A stretch of DNA of 64,000 bases from contig CAUYUJ010011270.1 of assembly GCA_963575745.1 (NCBI GenBank), positions 368,539 to 432,538 of the forward strand, read 5' to 3'. Under the pieces are notes generated by a model, which did not search any database, was not told the origin of the DNA, and worked only from the letters and a program-made list of their open reading frames with translations. The position numbers were made by a program, and so were the translations under genes. The stretch is from Prorocentrum cordatum (taxonomy: Eukaryota > Sar > Dinophyceae > Prorocentrales > Prorocentraceae). This document shows, piece after piece, positions 1 through 10,520 of the stretch (the first letter of the stretch is position 1; each line of letters opens with the position of its first letter).

Positions 1-59
1 CTGCGGAGTTAAATCGCCGCGGCATTGGGTTGGGTGCCGCGACGATTGAGAGGACAGGA

Positions 60-157
60 GGGCGACGACGAGGAGGAAGAGGGGACGACGAGGAATATGA
101 GGAGGAGTGAGGAGGACGAGGATGAGGAGGAGGAGGAGGAGGAGGACGAGGAGGACA
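60..157. repeat. GAG/GACGAG purine-rich array
   Basis: The plus strand is nearly pure purine here, built from GAG, GAC and GAGGAC units. It abuts a 61-bp sequence that recurs in inverted orientation at the far end of the window, where it again lies next to a CTC-rich array. Confidence 0.85.
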
Positions 158-158
158 A

Positions 159-219
159 GCTAGGTGCCTTCGCGTCATATCTGACATCCTACCCCTCCCT
201 CCCATCCCTTACCATGGCG
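159..219 (+). repeat. 61-bp dispersed repeat, left copy
   Basis: This 61-bp stretch, containing TCATATCTGAC and CCCTTACCATGGCG, matches the reverse complement of 58022-58082 at 57 of 61 positions by eye. Both copies sit directly beside a GAG/CTC array, so the repeat probably travels with that array. Its function is unknown. Confidence 0.85.
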
Positions 220-229
220 TAGTAGATCC

Positions 230-684
230 CCTCTCTGTTCGCACAGTCGGATGTCAAGCAGGGCAATGATCCCGAAAGGGTACGCGATGCATTGTAGAAC
301 ACGGCGTGGCATGGCGTAGAAAAGCACCGCAAAGCGTAGTATGTCACAGCACGGGCCCGGATGGGGGGCGTCTGGCGCCCTCAGGGCACGCCGGCGTCGA
401 GGGGCTGTCGTGGGTGTAGGTTTTCGTAAGGAAGGAGCATGTCCCAGGGCGCGGAGGCCGTGTGGGGCGTCTTGGAGGCCTCTTGGGCCGTCTTGTGACG
501 AACTGGGGCATCTTAGAGCGATCTGTGGGCGTCTTGGAAGGCTTCTGGGGCCGGTCGGACCAGCTTGGCGGTAATTTCAGGCATTCTCGGGGTTGTCTTG
601 AGCCCGTCCGGGGGGGTGGCGAATTAGGTGACGCCCATCAGGGGGGGGGGGGTCCCTTATCATTTGATAGGGAATATATATATA
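230..684. other. Gene-free stretch with short minisatellite
   Basis: I see no supportable gene. From about 440 to 600 the sequence is a degenerate run of GGGGCGTCTTGG-like units, the same GC minisatellite family that dominates 3-9 kb. G-homopolymers occur near 609 and 642. Confidence 0.6.
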
Positions 685-724
685 CTAGAACCACGCGCGC
701 GCTGCGCGCGCGCTTTGGTTCTAG
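685..724. repeat. 40-bp inverted repeat (hairpin)
   Basis: The sequence starts CTAGAACCA and ends with its exact complement TGGTTCTAG, separated by alternating CG runs that can also pair with each other. It could form a nearly complete cruciform. No U-tract or adjacent gene suggests a terminator. Confidence 0.8.
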
Positions 725-2500
725 CAAGATGCGGCGACGGTCTGGGGTTCGCAGCATCGGAGAGCAGAAAGACTTCTATCAATCATGATCAATCAGCAAG
801 CCGCACCATCCCTCTATGCCCCCACGGATGCACGCCATGAGCCCCAGTCGACCTTAATCCTGCATTCTCCTCTCAGCAAACCCTCTCAATCCCTTTCCTT
901 TCCACACCCTTTTTGGCGGACCAATGGAATCACATTCCACGCGGCAGAGGAGCTGTTGCGGGCGCGGTGGACGAATTCCACTCGGCATGCAACGCGAAAA
1001 CGTATGTTCGTTGTCGACGCGGTGGACGTGTTCCACTCGGCGTGCAACCATGAAACATACAGACGGCCGCAGGTCGAAATAGGATTCCGCATGATCCCAC
1101 TTCAGCTGCCTACATACCCTTTGTTTCATTCCCAGGGGGGGGCCTCGAGAAAACAACTCACACACGTACAGCAGCAGCTCGTGTGTCCACCGGGGGGAGG
1201 AGGGGGGGCGGGCCCCAGTGCTTAATCAACCCGGTTGAAGCAACCGCTTTAAGCAGCCAAGATCTGGTCTTTGGGGAGGAGGGAGCGGGGGCCCGCGCCG
1301 ATCGGCGAAACAAGACATAAGAAACAGCTACGTACCTCTCAAGACGGCTCAATGGGCCCGATTTCGGCACACCCCTCACGCACTCTACGCCTATCCAAGG
1401 CCTAGACGACCCAGAGCGTCCAAGGCCCCGCGACGAAAATCTTTACAACGATGGGCTGTCGTGAAGGGTTCTATGGTGTGCCCACCTTCGTCGTGCAACC
1501 ACCGCGCAAAATTTGCCAACACTGGGCCACCCTGAAGGTTTGAACGGTACGCGCCAAAAAAAATCGACAACGAAATGATCGATCCGACGGTCTTCCCAGT
1601 ACCGCGGCGACTGCCGGGACTGATCCGAGTATTCGCTTCCTTCGTGGCGGCCCTGAAAAAAAGTACACCCACCTCAAAAAGCCAACGTCTCGCGTGAGAT
1701 ATCCCCGAATGCTGACCGCAAGTGGGCAAATGTCCCACCCCGTGGTCGCTCCCCATTGTGGCGCCCAGCAACGTTTGTTGCGACATCGCGAACACCACGC
1801 GGCCCTGAAAAAGACGCGCCTACATCCGTGAAACAAGCGAACCGCTGGAGACATCCCCACAATCTGGGCACGAACCGGTAAGTGTCCTAATTATCCCCTG
1901 GCGGCACCCCCTTGTGTTGCCCAAGTGCGAGGCCTGTCACATCGCGATAATTCTGATCGTGATATGGAAAAGGAGGGAGGAGGAGGAGGAGGGAGTGAGT
2001 AGACGGAGGCGCGACACGGATAACAAAAATTCACGACGCAAAACACGGAAATAAACGCCGCAACATATTCCACGAGACGTGCAACTGCCTGCACAATGAT
2101 CCGTTATCACCGTCGCACCCTTGATCCGCACGCGTTCGACGGAAACTGGCGGCAATCAAACTGGCCCAATCTGCCAGGGCATCGCTCGTGGGGGGAGGGC
2201 CTCCTCGCCTCGGGCTGCTCTCCCGCAGCCGCGCCCCGCCGTCGACGGCGAGCGCGCGCCTTGTGGGTGCCCTGACCGTCCCGGGCGGCCGCCGCAGGCC
2301 CGAACGTGCGTTTGATTCGCCCATGTCGTCCAGCCCGCCCATCTGAACCAAGAAAGCCGGTTTCTGCTGAGACATCCTCACGATTCGCTCTTAAACTTAA
2401 GCTGGCCACGGCGTGCAGGTGACGCTGGCGGTGTGCTGCCCGCGCCGAGGCGAGAGCGCCGTTTGGACGGACTTTCGGCCATTGTACGGTTCGGCCCGCA
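725..2500. other. Gene-free stretch with a short tandem duplication
   Basis: No convincing gene was found. At 964-1050 a segment beginning GCGGTGGACG and ending TTCCACTCGGC is tandemly duplicated with a spacing of about 55 bp. Variants of GAGACATCC occur at about 1848 and 2370 and belong to a motif family that is dense at 29.3-29.6 kb. A GAGGAGG run lies near 1970-1995. Confidence 0.5.
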
Positions 2501-2502
2501 TA

Positions 2503-2768
2503 GTACGCTATGTTATCAATGCGAGGCTAAGCTATGCGGTGTGATGCGATGCGATACTATGCTGTGCGATGCGATGCTATGCTATGCTATGCTACGCCAT
2601 ACTGTGCCGTGCGATGATCTGCTAGGATATGCGACGCGATGCGATGCGATGCTATGACATGCTATGCGATGCTATGCTATGCTATGCTACGCGATGCTCG
2701 TCTATGCTGTGTTGTGCGATGCTATGCGATGCTATGCTATGCTCTGCTATGCGATGCAATGCTATGTT
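2503..2768. repeat. ATGCT/ATGCG pentamer array
   Basis: The stretch is an imperfect tandem array of CTATG and CGATG pentamers. Similar arrays recur at 23.36-23.88 kb, 58.2-58.9 kb and 61.2-61.5 kb. Confidence 0.9.
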
Positions 2769-2949
2769 GTAGCTCCAGTTGGTTCCCCTTCCTCACCCCC
2801 ACCACCACACGCACAACCTCTTTATCACCCGAAGGGTGGTCGTACATGTAGGTATACACTGGCAGGATCTCGCGGCCAGAGATACAACCGCCTCGCGCAC
2901 ACTTGCCTGGAGCGGGGAGGGATGGGGAGGAATCTGGGAGGAGCGGGGA

Positions 2950-4120
2950 GGGGTGCAGAGTGAGGTGTCTTGTGGGCCTCTTGGACTGTCTCAGAGCGCT
3001 CTGGGATCCACAGGCGCCTACGGAGGTCGTCTTGGAGGGCTCTGTGGGACGTTTTGGGGCGATCCTGGGAGCTTCTTGGACCGTCTTGGAGGCCCTGTTG
3101 GGATGTCTTGCGGCGCTCTTGGGGTTCTCTGAGGCCGTCGTGGACGCTATTAATACAAAGCGCATATGCCCAACATAGACGCTTCCCAAAGGAATTAGGG
3201 CGATGTGTGTTCCTTGCGGCCCTCATAAGTGTCCTCTTGAAGCCCTCTTCAAGCGCTTGGGGGGCCTCTCGGGCCGTCTTGAAGCCATCATGGGCGTCTT
3301 GACGAACTCTTGGACCGTCTCGGAAGCCTCCTGTACCGTCTGGGGAGCGCCTTCGGGCCCTCCGAAAGCCCCCCGAAGGACCCCGAGGGACACAGTGGGC
3401 ACCGCGGGGGGAGGGGGGAGTTTGGGAAAAGTGGGCAGCCTCGGGCCCCAGGGGTCTGGTCGCGGGGTCCGCATGGTGATGGGCAACTATGATGAGCGCT
3501 TGCGCGCTGCAGTCAGATCCACCTTGAGCCAAAATGGCTACGGATGCTCGTGGGGCGTCTTTGGTGGCTCCTGTGGGGCCTCGTGGAGCCTCCAGGAGGC
3601 CTCTAGGGGGCCTCTTGGGCTCTCTTGGGGTCTCTTGGGGCCTCCTGGAGGCCTACTGGGGCGGAAGGCTCGAATTGTCGGTTCGTGTTCCCCCTCTTGA
3701 GCCCCTCCTGGGGCCCTCTTGAGGCGATCTTGGGCGCCTCTAGGGCCGCCTTGGGGCACTTTTTGGGCCATCTTGGGGGCTCTCTCTATTGCGCTGTCGT
3801 GGCGCCCTCTTTGGGTGCCTCTTGGGCCGTCTTGAGCTGGTTTCTGGGGCCTCATGGGCTGTCTTGAACCGTTGGAAGCACGAAACAGCGAGAACACGAA
3901 CAACCTTCAAAAACCATTGAGGAAACCTACTTGCTTCGCCTCCTGAGTGCCTCGTGGGAGCACTTTTGAGGGCATCTTGGCCATCTTGAAGCTCTCTTGG
4001 GCTGTCTTCAAAGCCATGTTGGACCAATTTTGGAACGCTCTTGTGCGGTCTTGGGCTCTCTCGGACCGGTCGTGGGCCATCAAGGCGCCCTCTTGGACGT
4101 CTCTCGGCCCCTTTTGACGT
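2950..4120 (+). repeat. GC minisatellite of GGCCGTCTTGGG type
   Basis: Units such as GGGCCTCTTGG and GGGCCGTCTTGG follow each other with a period of roughly 10-12 bp, interrupted by short unique segments. One A-rich core of about 60 bp lies near 3868-3930, and an SL RNA gene is embedded at about 3487-3544. The long reading frames through this region are by-products of the repeat. Confidence 0.85.
3487..3544 (-). ncRNA. Dinoflagellate spliced-leader (SL) RNA gene
   Basis: Read on the minus strand, 3544 down to 3523 matches the full 22-nt dinoflagellate spliced leader (TCCGTAGCC, then ATTTT, then GGCTCAAG). The leader is trans-spliced to the 5' end of nuclear mRNAs in this group. It is followed at once by GT, as expected for the donor site of an SL RNA, and 14 nt further on by a hairpin with a 5-bp AGCGC/GCGCT stem and a GCAA tetraloop (3495-3508). 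The ATTTTGG inside the leader could serve as the Sm site. A retroposed mRNA would also carry the leader, but these usually have it truncated and run straight into a 5'UTR. The GT plus hairpin favours an SL RNA gene. The 3' end is estimated. Confidence 0.8.
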
Positions 4121-4195
4121 TTTTTGGCGCCCCCCGCTGGGCCCGAAACGGTCAGACGAAAAATCAGTGCACTTCGGAGGGCCCGGGACCCCCTA

Positions 4196-4345
4196 CCCAT
4201 TATACGTATATGTATATATACATATATATATGTATATATATATGTATATATATATGTATATGTATATGTACATACTACATATATATATATACATTATGTG
4301 TATATGTGTATATATGTGTATATGTATGTAAAAATGTGCATGTAT
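4196..4345. repeat. TA-rich microsatellite (TATATGTA type)
   Basis: The segment is composed of TATATG, TATACA and TGTATA units and leads directly into the perfect tetranucleotide array that follows. Confidence 0.9.
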
Positions 4346-4643
4346 ATAGATGTTCATATATACATACATACATACATACATACATACATACATACATACA
4401 TACATACATACATACATACATACATACATACATACATACATACATACATACATACATACATACATACATACATACATACATACATACATACATACATACA
4501 TACATACATACATACATACATACATACATACATACATACATACATACATACATACATACATACATACATACATACATACATACATACATACATACATGCA
4601 TGCATACATACATACATACATACATGCACATACATACATACAT
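4346..4643. repeat. (TACA)n tetranucleotide array
   Basis: About 70 near-perfect TACA units run in tandem, with a few TGCA variants near the right end. The apparent Tyr-Ile-His-Thr and Met-Tyr-Val-Cys proteins in all frames are artefacts of this array. Confidence 0.97.
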
Positions 4644-4644
4644 T

Positions 4645-5225
4645 TCGGAGGGCTCTTGGGCTGTGTATTGGCCGTGTTGGGCCCATCTGGGGCCACGTTC
4701 GGGCCATCAGGGCCGCCTTGGGGCCTCCCGCTCCCGCTGTGGGGCCCAGCATGGGCCTGTCCTGGGGCTCTATTGGGCCGTCTGAGGCTCGTCCCAAGCA
4801 ATTTTCGGGCTCCCTTGGGTAATCTTGGTGCTCTGTTGGAGGTCTTTTCGGCGGTTTGGGGGCGTCGTCGGCTGTCGTAGAGCGCCGGGAGGTCGAAAAC
4901 GCGAGACACCGAAAAACATTTCAAAAACCAACGGAAATCAAGGATTTGAGCCTCTTCGGGCTCTCGGGATGCTTCTCGGAGCTCTCTTGAGGCCTCTTGG
5001 AGGCCTCTTGGGCTGTGTATTTGCGGTCTCGAACCCATCCTGGACCACGTTAAGGCTATCAGGGCTGTCTTGGAAGGGCTTGTCGAAGTCCCCGAGGGCT
5101 TCTGGGAGCTCTCTGGGATAGCCTGGGAGCTCCAGGGCCGCTCCGGGGTGCTCTGGGAGCGGACTGGGGAACCCTGGTCCTCCCATGCCCTGTCGTGGTC
5201 GCGGCCCCGGTCGCCCGGGCCTCGT
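4645..5225 (+). repeat. GC minisatellite with A-rich core
   Basis: This is the same GGGCCGTCTTGGG family as at 3-4 kb. An AT-richer core at about 4888-4950 (GGTCGAAAACGCGAG and onward, containing TTTCAAAAACC) resembles cores near 3868, 6170, 8317, 8679 and 9046. Confidence 0.85.
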
Positions 5226-5238
5226 GCACGGGGATATC

Positions 5239-5240
5239 TA

Positions 5241-5320
<80 letters not shown>
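5239..5320. repeat. (CT)n followed by (TA)n
   Basis: About 25 CT dinucleotides are followed by about 16 TA dinucleotides. It is an ordinary compound microsatellite. Confidence 0.97.
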
Positions 5321-5324
<4 letters not shown>

Positions 5325-5998
5325 CACATCGACATATACATATACGTCTGAAAATACATATACATTTCCATATGCATCTACATCGACATCTACATCTACA
5401 TCTACATCTACATCTACATATGCCATACATGCAGATATAGATGTACATATTCATTTACATCTACATCTACATATACATATACGTATACAAATACATTTAC
5501 ATGCCCATATGTCAATACATATAGAAATGCAGATACATCTACGTATACACATACGCATACATACACATCTACATAAACATAAGCATATGCACATACGCAT
5601 ACCTAAACTTATACATTTACATACACATATACATATAAGTATGCATACGCGTGTGCATGCATCTATATTTGAAAATAAAACCATACATATGCAAATACAT
5701 ATGCCTATGTACAGATGCACCTACACACAACATTTTGTATATATCTATATATATATATACATATTCACGTGCATTGCATGTACATGTACATGTATATATA
5801 CATATACCTATACACATACATGTACATCAACATGTACATACACATATACTTGTACACATACATGTGCATATACATGTACATATACATATACATATATAAA
5901 TATATACACAAACATACATATGAATATGCATATGCAAACACATATACATGTACATATACATGTACATACGCATATGCATATACATGTGCATATACGAG
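5321..5998. repeat. Degenerate ACATAT/ACATCT hexamer array
   Basis: Nearly 700 bp consist of ACATAT, ACATCT and ACATGT hexamers with many substitutions. It is strongly AT-rich compared with its surroundings and has no coding signal. Confidence 0.9.
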
Positions 5999-6059
5999 AG
6001 AGCGTGATCCACCGCCGCTTTACTCTGGAAAATTGCCAACCTTTTCCTCCAGAGCCCAG

Positions 6060-6530
6060 GGGTGTCCCCCCCCCCTCCGAAAATCCCCCCCCCTGCTGTA
6101 TTGGGGCCCTCTGGAGCGCGTCCTGGGCCGTATTGGGGCGGTCTCGGGAGCTTCTGAGGTCGTCAAGCACGGACCGGCAGCGAAAACAAACAACATGTTG
6201 AAAATATACGTTTTACAAAGAGAATGGGACTATTTTGGCCCCTTGGGGCTCTCTTTGGGGCCCTATTGGGGGTCGCTTGGGGTGTCTTGGGGGCTTCTGA
6301 GGCCACCTTGAAGGCCATGTTGGGCGTCTGGGACCGACCTTCGGGCGTCCCGGGTCTGTTCTGGAGCCTCTTGGGGCCTCCTTGGCGCCTTCTGGCGGCC
6401 TTTTGTGAGGCCCCGGGGCTCCCCTGGGCCCCGGGGCCCACATTTGCGGTCGTCTTGGGCCCTTCGTGGGCCGTCCTGGAGCTCTCTGGGGCTGTATTGG
6501 GGCCCTCTGGGGCGCGTCCTCGGCCGGAAG
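6060..6530 (+). repeat. GC minisatellite, third block
   Basis: GGGGCCCTCTGGGG and GGCCGTCTTGGG units continue here, with a short A-rich core near 6170-6230. The 3' part of the minus-strand Cys-rich gene reads into this repeat. Confidence 0.8.
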
Positions 6531-7324
6531 ATGCACATGGGGCATTGCGCGCCCGTTCGAGATGTGCTTTCTTGCACCGCTGGCGCCCCGCACTTCGGAG
6601 CGCTACATCGCGAGGGCGTAGATGCAAGCGCCGTCGAAGACTGCGCTGGAGCGGCTAGAGAAGGGCTGGCGGCTGGGCTGGCTCCGCCACAGTGAGCGCA
6701 CAGATCTGGAGTTCCGGGCGCTCCTCGGCGCGAGAAGCACACTGTGCACGGTCGACGTCCGGCTTGGCATGGAACGCAAGTGCTGTGGGCTGCATCGCTC
6801 CGTTCCTCCTGGCAGCCAGGCGATGCGCAGGCGAATTGCCGACCAGGGTTGTAGGGGCAAGAATGGATGTTGTGATGGTTAACGCATTGCGGAAGCCGGC
6901 CTGATGCATTTTTGACCTTTTGCCGGACGTGGGAAGGACACCCCAGCACCGCGAAGCGACAGGGCAGGGAGCCTTCAGAGCACGGAAAGCACGGGCCAGA
7001 TGATTTGTTGGTTGCCAGAAGGCGGCAGCCGACGCGGGCGTTCCTACACAAGTTCCACTCACGCGTGGTATTGTGGCATGGGTCGGAATAGTGCGTTGCG
7101 CAGAAAGTAGGCGTGACATGTGTTTTTGGCCGTCGGAAGGGTGGAGCTACAGGAGCCTCGCACTGGGGGTGGGCACACCGTGCATCTGCCGAAAGGCACC
7201 GCTTGCAAAATCTTTGACGTTCTCGTTTGTTGGTGCCTTCGACTGGGATATGAGCTTGGAGTCCACTGCAAATTGGATACTTATGACACGTGTGTCGCGG
7301 CCTCTCAGTAACAGCTGGAGCCAT
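6263..7324 (-). CDS. Cys-rich CxxC/zinc-binding-like protein, repeat-extended C terminus
   Basis: I do not recognise the family. From the first in-frame ATG (7324) the frame runs 353 codons. The N-terminal 260 residues or so hold many Cys pairs and Cys/His clusters, such as FCKRCLSADARCAHPQC, GPCFPCSEGSLPC, STCVPCQAGRRPC and CTVCF, then DLCAHCGG and CPMC. Regular spacing of CxxC with interspersed His suggests several small zinc-binding knuckles, possibly nucleic-acid or protein binding. An upstream in-frame hydrophobic stretch (VSILLLALTA) has no ATG, so a secreted form is unlikely unless the start is non-standard. The last 90 residues or so are Arg/Pro/Gly-rich translation of the GC minisatellite, so either the original C terminus was lost or the stop was overrun by repeat. 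The domain is real coding sequence in my judgement. The function is unknown. Confidence 0.6.
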   Translation of the reverse strand: MAPAVTERPRHTCHKYPICSGLQAHIPVEGTNKRERQRFCKRCLSADARCAHPQCEAPVAPPFRRPKTHVTPTFCATHYSDPCHNTTREWNLCRNARVGCRLLATNKSSGPCFPCSEGSLPCRFAVLGCPSHVRQKVKNASGRLPQCVNHHNIHSCPYNPGRQFACASPGCQEERSDAAHSTCVPCQAGRRPCTVCFSRRGAPGTPDLCAHCGGASPAASPSLAAPAQSSTALASTPSRCSAPKCGAPAVQESTSRTGAQCPMCIFRPRTRPRGPQYSPRELQDGPRRAQDDRKCGPRGPGEPRGLTKGRQKAPRRPQEAPEQTRDARRSVPDAQHGLQGGLRSPQDTPSDPQ

Positions 7325-7675
7325 GACCACGAATGCGGAGGTGCAGGGAGCGGCGGCTCGACCCGCGATATGGATGGCAGCCTGCAATGCCGTTAAAGCA
7401 AGCAGGAGAATACTGACTGCTACTGCGGAGGCAGCAGCATCATGTCTTCAGCCGATATGGGGTACGGGGTCGGTGGAGCAGGACGCGGAAGTGCAACTCG
7501 GAGACCTTGTTGGAAGCTCCGGGAACAGCCTCGGCGCTGACCTGGGCCCCGTCATGGCTCCATGGATGGGCCAATGGTTGTGCACGGAAACGGAAAGAGC
7601 GCTGAAGGAACTTGCCCGAGACGGCTCATGGCACCCTTCGCTCTTGGGAGCGTAAATGTTAAGGGCTGGTTACGT
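7325..7675. other. No supportable gene
   Basis: The stretch upstream of the Cys-rich gene (minus strand) shows no further conserved frame. It may hold its 5' flank. I see no promoter motif. Confidence 0.4.
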
Positions 7676-7905
7676 CACTGCTCCCCGTCCTCCTCTCCTC
7701 CTCGTCCTCCTCCTCCTCCATCATCATCAGCCTCCTCCATGTCCTCCCCGCTCTCTTCAATCTGCCGCTCCTTCTCTTCCTACACCTCGTTCTCGTCCTT
7801 CCTCACCTCGAGTCACTCCCCAGTCCTCCTCATCCTTCGCTCCCCTTCCATCCTTGTCATCAGCATCCCTCGCCACCATTACTTACGCCTCCTCATCATC
7901 ATAAT
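7676..7905. repeat. CT-rich (CTC/TCC) array
   Basis: The plus strand is dominated by CTCCTC and TCCTC units with interruptions, ending at a short CATCATCATA run. Confidence 0.85.
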
Positions 7906-7914
7906 GTATGGTGT

Positions 7915-9300
7915 GGCTCTCGCGTGGCCATCATTGGGCTGTCTTGGGGCCTCGCATGACCCTCTCGGGGTCAGTTTTTGGAGGCATACTGGAAGTCTCT
8001 GGGGCGTATTGGGAGGAGTTGTTGGGCCTCTTGGGAGCCTCCGGGGAGCCTTTTGGGGGGCGCCTGGGTGGCCTCGGAGGGCTTCTTGCGGCCTCGTGGG
8101 GCCCTCTTGGGGTCCGCTGGGCTCGCTCAGGCAATCTTGAAGCCATGTCGGGGCCCTCCTGGGGCCGTCTTGGGCGACTCTTGCGCCGTCCTGGGGCGCT
8201 CTTGGACCGTCTTGGGACGCCTTTGGGGGCGTCTTGGGCCGTCTTGGGCCCGGCTTAAGGGTCTCTTGGGCCGTCCTGGGGCTCTCTTGGGGGTCTCTTG
8301 GGCCGTCTTGGAGCGTCGGAAAGCAAAAAAAGCAAGAACGCGAAAAACATCGAAAGAACCAATCACAAATCAGCGTTTGTGGCCTCTTGGGGTTCTCTTG
8401 GGAGGCCTCTTGGAGGCCGCTTGGGGCGTGTTGGTGGCCTGTGGGCTCGTCTGGAGGCCATGCTGGCGCGTGTTGGAGGCTCGCTGGCCTTTTAGGCAGT
8501 CGTCAGGCCATGTCGGGGCCCTCCTGGGGCTGTCCTGAGCGGCTCCTTGGTTGTTTTGGGGCTCACTTGGGCCATCTTGGGACGCTTTTGGGGGCCTCTT
8601 GGGCTGTCTTGGGGCCGGCTCAGGGGCCTCTGGGGCCGTCCTGGGGCTGTCTTGGGTGCCTCTTGGGCTGTCTGGCAGCGTCGGAAAACAGAAAAAACGA
8701 GAAGGCAAAACAAATAGAAAAAACAATGAAACATCAACGTTTGTGGCCTCTTGGGGCTCCTTGGGAGGCCTCTTGGAGGCCGCTTGGGGCGTGTTGGTGG
8801 CTTCTGGCCTCGTTTGGAGGCCATGCTGGCGCGTGTTGGAGGTCCGCTGGGCTCGCTTAGGCAGTCTTCAGGCCATGGCGGGGCCCTCCTGGAGCTGTCT
8901 TGGGCGGCTCCTGGGCCGTCCTGGGGGCCTTCTTGGGCCGTCTCGGGACGCCTTTGGGGGCTTCTTGGGCCGTCTTGGGGCCGGCTTAGGGGCCTCTTGG
9001 GCCGTCCTGGGGCTCTCTTGGGGGCCTCTTGGGCCGTCTTGGAGCGTCGGAAAGCAGGAAAAGCGAGAAAACAAAAAACATTGAAAAAAACAATGAAAAA
9101 AAAAACAACGCTTTTTGCCTCTTGGGGCTCTCTTGGGAGGCGTCTTGGAGGCCGCTTGGGACGTGTTGGTGGCCGCTGGGCTCGTCTGGAAGCCATGCTG
9201 GCGCGTGTTGGAGCGCTCGCGGGCTGTCTTGGCTGGGCTGGAGCCCGCCCTGGCGGTCTCTGGAGCCGAACGGAAACCCTTTCGAGCGGCTCCGGGGGCC
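7915..9300 (+). repeat. Higher-order tandem repeat, unit about 362 bp
   Basis: GC minisatellite blocks alternate with A-rich cores. Cores starting GTCGGAAA occur at about 8317, 8679 and 9046, giving a unit of about 360-367 bp. Each core is followed by GTTTGTGGCCTCTTGGGG or a near variant and by a shared stretch containing CCATGCTGGCGCGTGTTGGA. Adjacent units appear highly similar, suggesting recent amplification. Confidence 0.85.
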
Positions 9301-9356
9301 CTGCACCCCCATGCGCCCCCGAGGTCCTTGGGCTCGGCCGGGGGACCTCGTCCCCC

Positions 9357-9360
<4 letters not shown>

Positions 9361-9402
<42 letters not shown>
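9361..9402. repeat. (TA)21 microsatellite
   Basis: A pure TA dinucleotide run follows CCCCCGGGA. Confidence 0.98.
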
Positions 9403-9405
<3 letters not shown>

Positions 9406-10460
9406 TTTGGTCCCCCGTCCGGATCATCATTTTCGACAACGTTGGATGTCTGGGGATCTCCTATTCGGGCGCGGCCGGTCCATCTGTCACCGCCGCTGCG
9501 CACCACGAACAGGGGCTCGATCCACTCCAGCATGACTTCGCGCCACATCGGGTAGAACGCGACCGCGCCCCCTGCCCAGGGCCGTTCACAACGACCACAG
9601 CGACCGCACACGCACCGACAGAACCGACAGCGAAGCCGAAACCGCTGCCCATCGATCTGCGAGGGCCCTGCTCCATCGCCGCTGCCGTCGTCGCCGCCGC
9701 CGCTCAGGATCGCTCCCCGAACCCAACCTGGCTACTATCCGAATGCAATGTTGCGGACCACGTCCAACCTTGGCGACGGGTGCCTTCAGAAACTTCCGGA
9801 AACCGCGAAACGAAGCCGGCGTCGTCGTCGTCGTCGTCGTCGTCCTTGGCGCTCTTCGTTCCGCGGATTTTGCTCTCGCTCGCCTGCCCATCATCCCATG
9901 GACGTGGGGATGCAGACACAAATATCCCGCATCCGCATGTTGTTGTTCCGCACGCCCCTGTTCCTGTTTCCGCATACGTCCATTCCATCCCGTTCCAATC
10001 AACTACTCGGCCATTCCATCCAAGCTCCTTCTCGTTCTCTCCTGCCGAGGACCGATATCCGTTCTGAGGGTCTGCGCCTCGGGTTCTTGCGCGGGTTCTG
10101 GGGGGGCGCCAGACGTGGGCGAGCAAACCGCCATCGCATCGCACTTCGCTGTCGGGGACCCCGGTAGGCCCGCACAAGAGGTCACTCTGTTCCTCGGGGC
10201 CAGTTTTTCATCCTCTAGGTCACCTGCCTTCGCGCCGCATCGCGCCGCGCGATGCGCGACGCGGGGTTTATCTTCGCGGTTTGATAGCTTTGCAGCTCCA
10301 GCCGCGACGCTCAACGCGCGAGATTCTTCGCACCCCTGGGACCGGCTTTTCGTCCCGAGTCAGTCACGGCGGCCCCGGGGCCCCGAAACGGAACTCTGGA
10401 ACCCAAAAGTGAAGCGGCCGCGCCCCCCTTCCAGCCGCCCGTTGCGAGCGCCCTGTTCCG
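9403..10460. other. Gene-poor stretch
   Basis: No complete gene is supported. A short minus-strand frame near 9430-9600 reads protein-like (VMLEWIEPLFVVRSGG) but has no recognisable domain. A short CGT run lies at 9815-9842. The segment from about 10338 contains a GACCG-TTTTCGTCCCGAG motif that recurs near 19030. Confidence 0.4.
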
Positions 10461-10462
10461 TC

Positions 10463-10465
10463 GCC

Positions 10466-10520
<55 letters not shown>

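Noticed and set aside
4193-5377. A 394-codon minus-strand frame rich in Met-Tyr-Val-Cys
   Set aside because: It is translation of TACA/TATA and CT microsatellites in a frame that happens to lack stops.
8492-10067. Overlapping frames of 247-438 codons on both strands
   Set aside because: The ~362-bp GC repeat has few stops in any frame and the proteins are repeats of Gly-Leu-Leu-Gly or Pro-Arg-Arg type.
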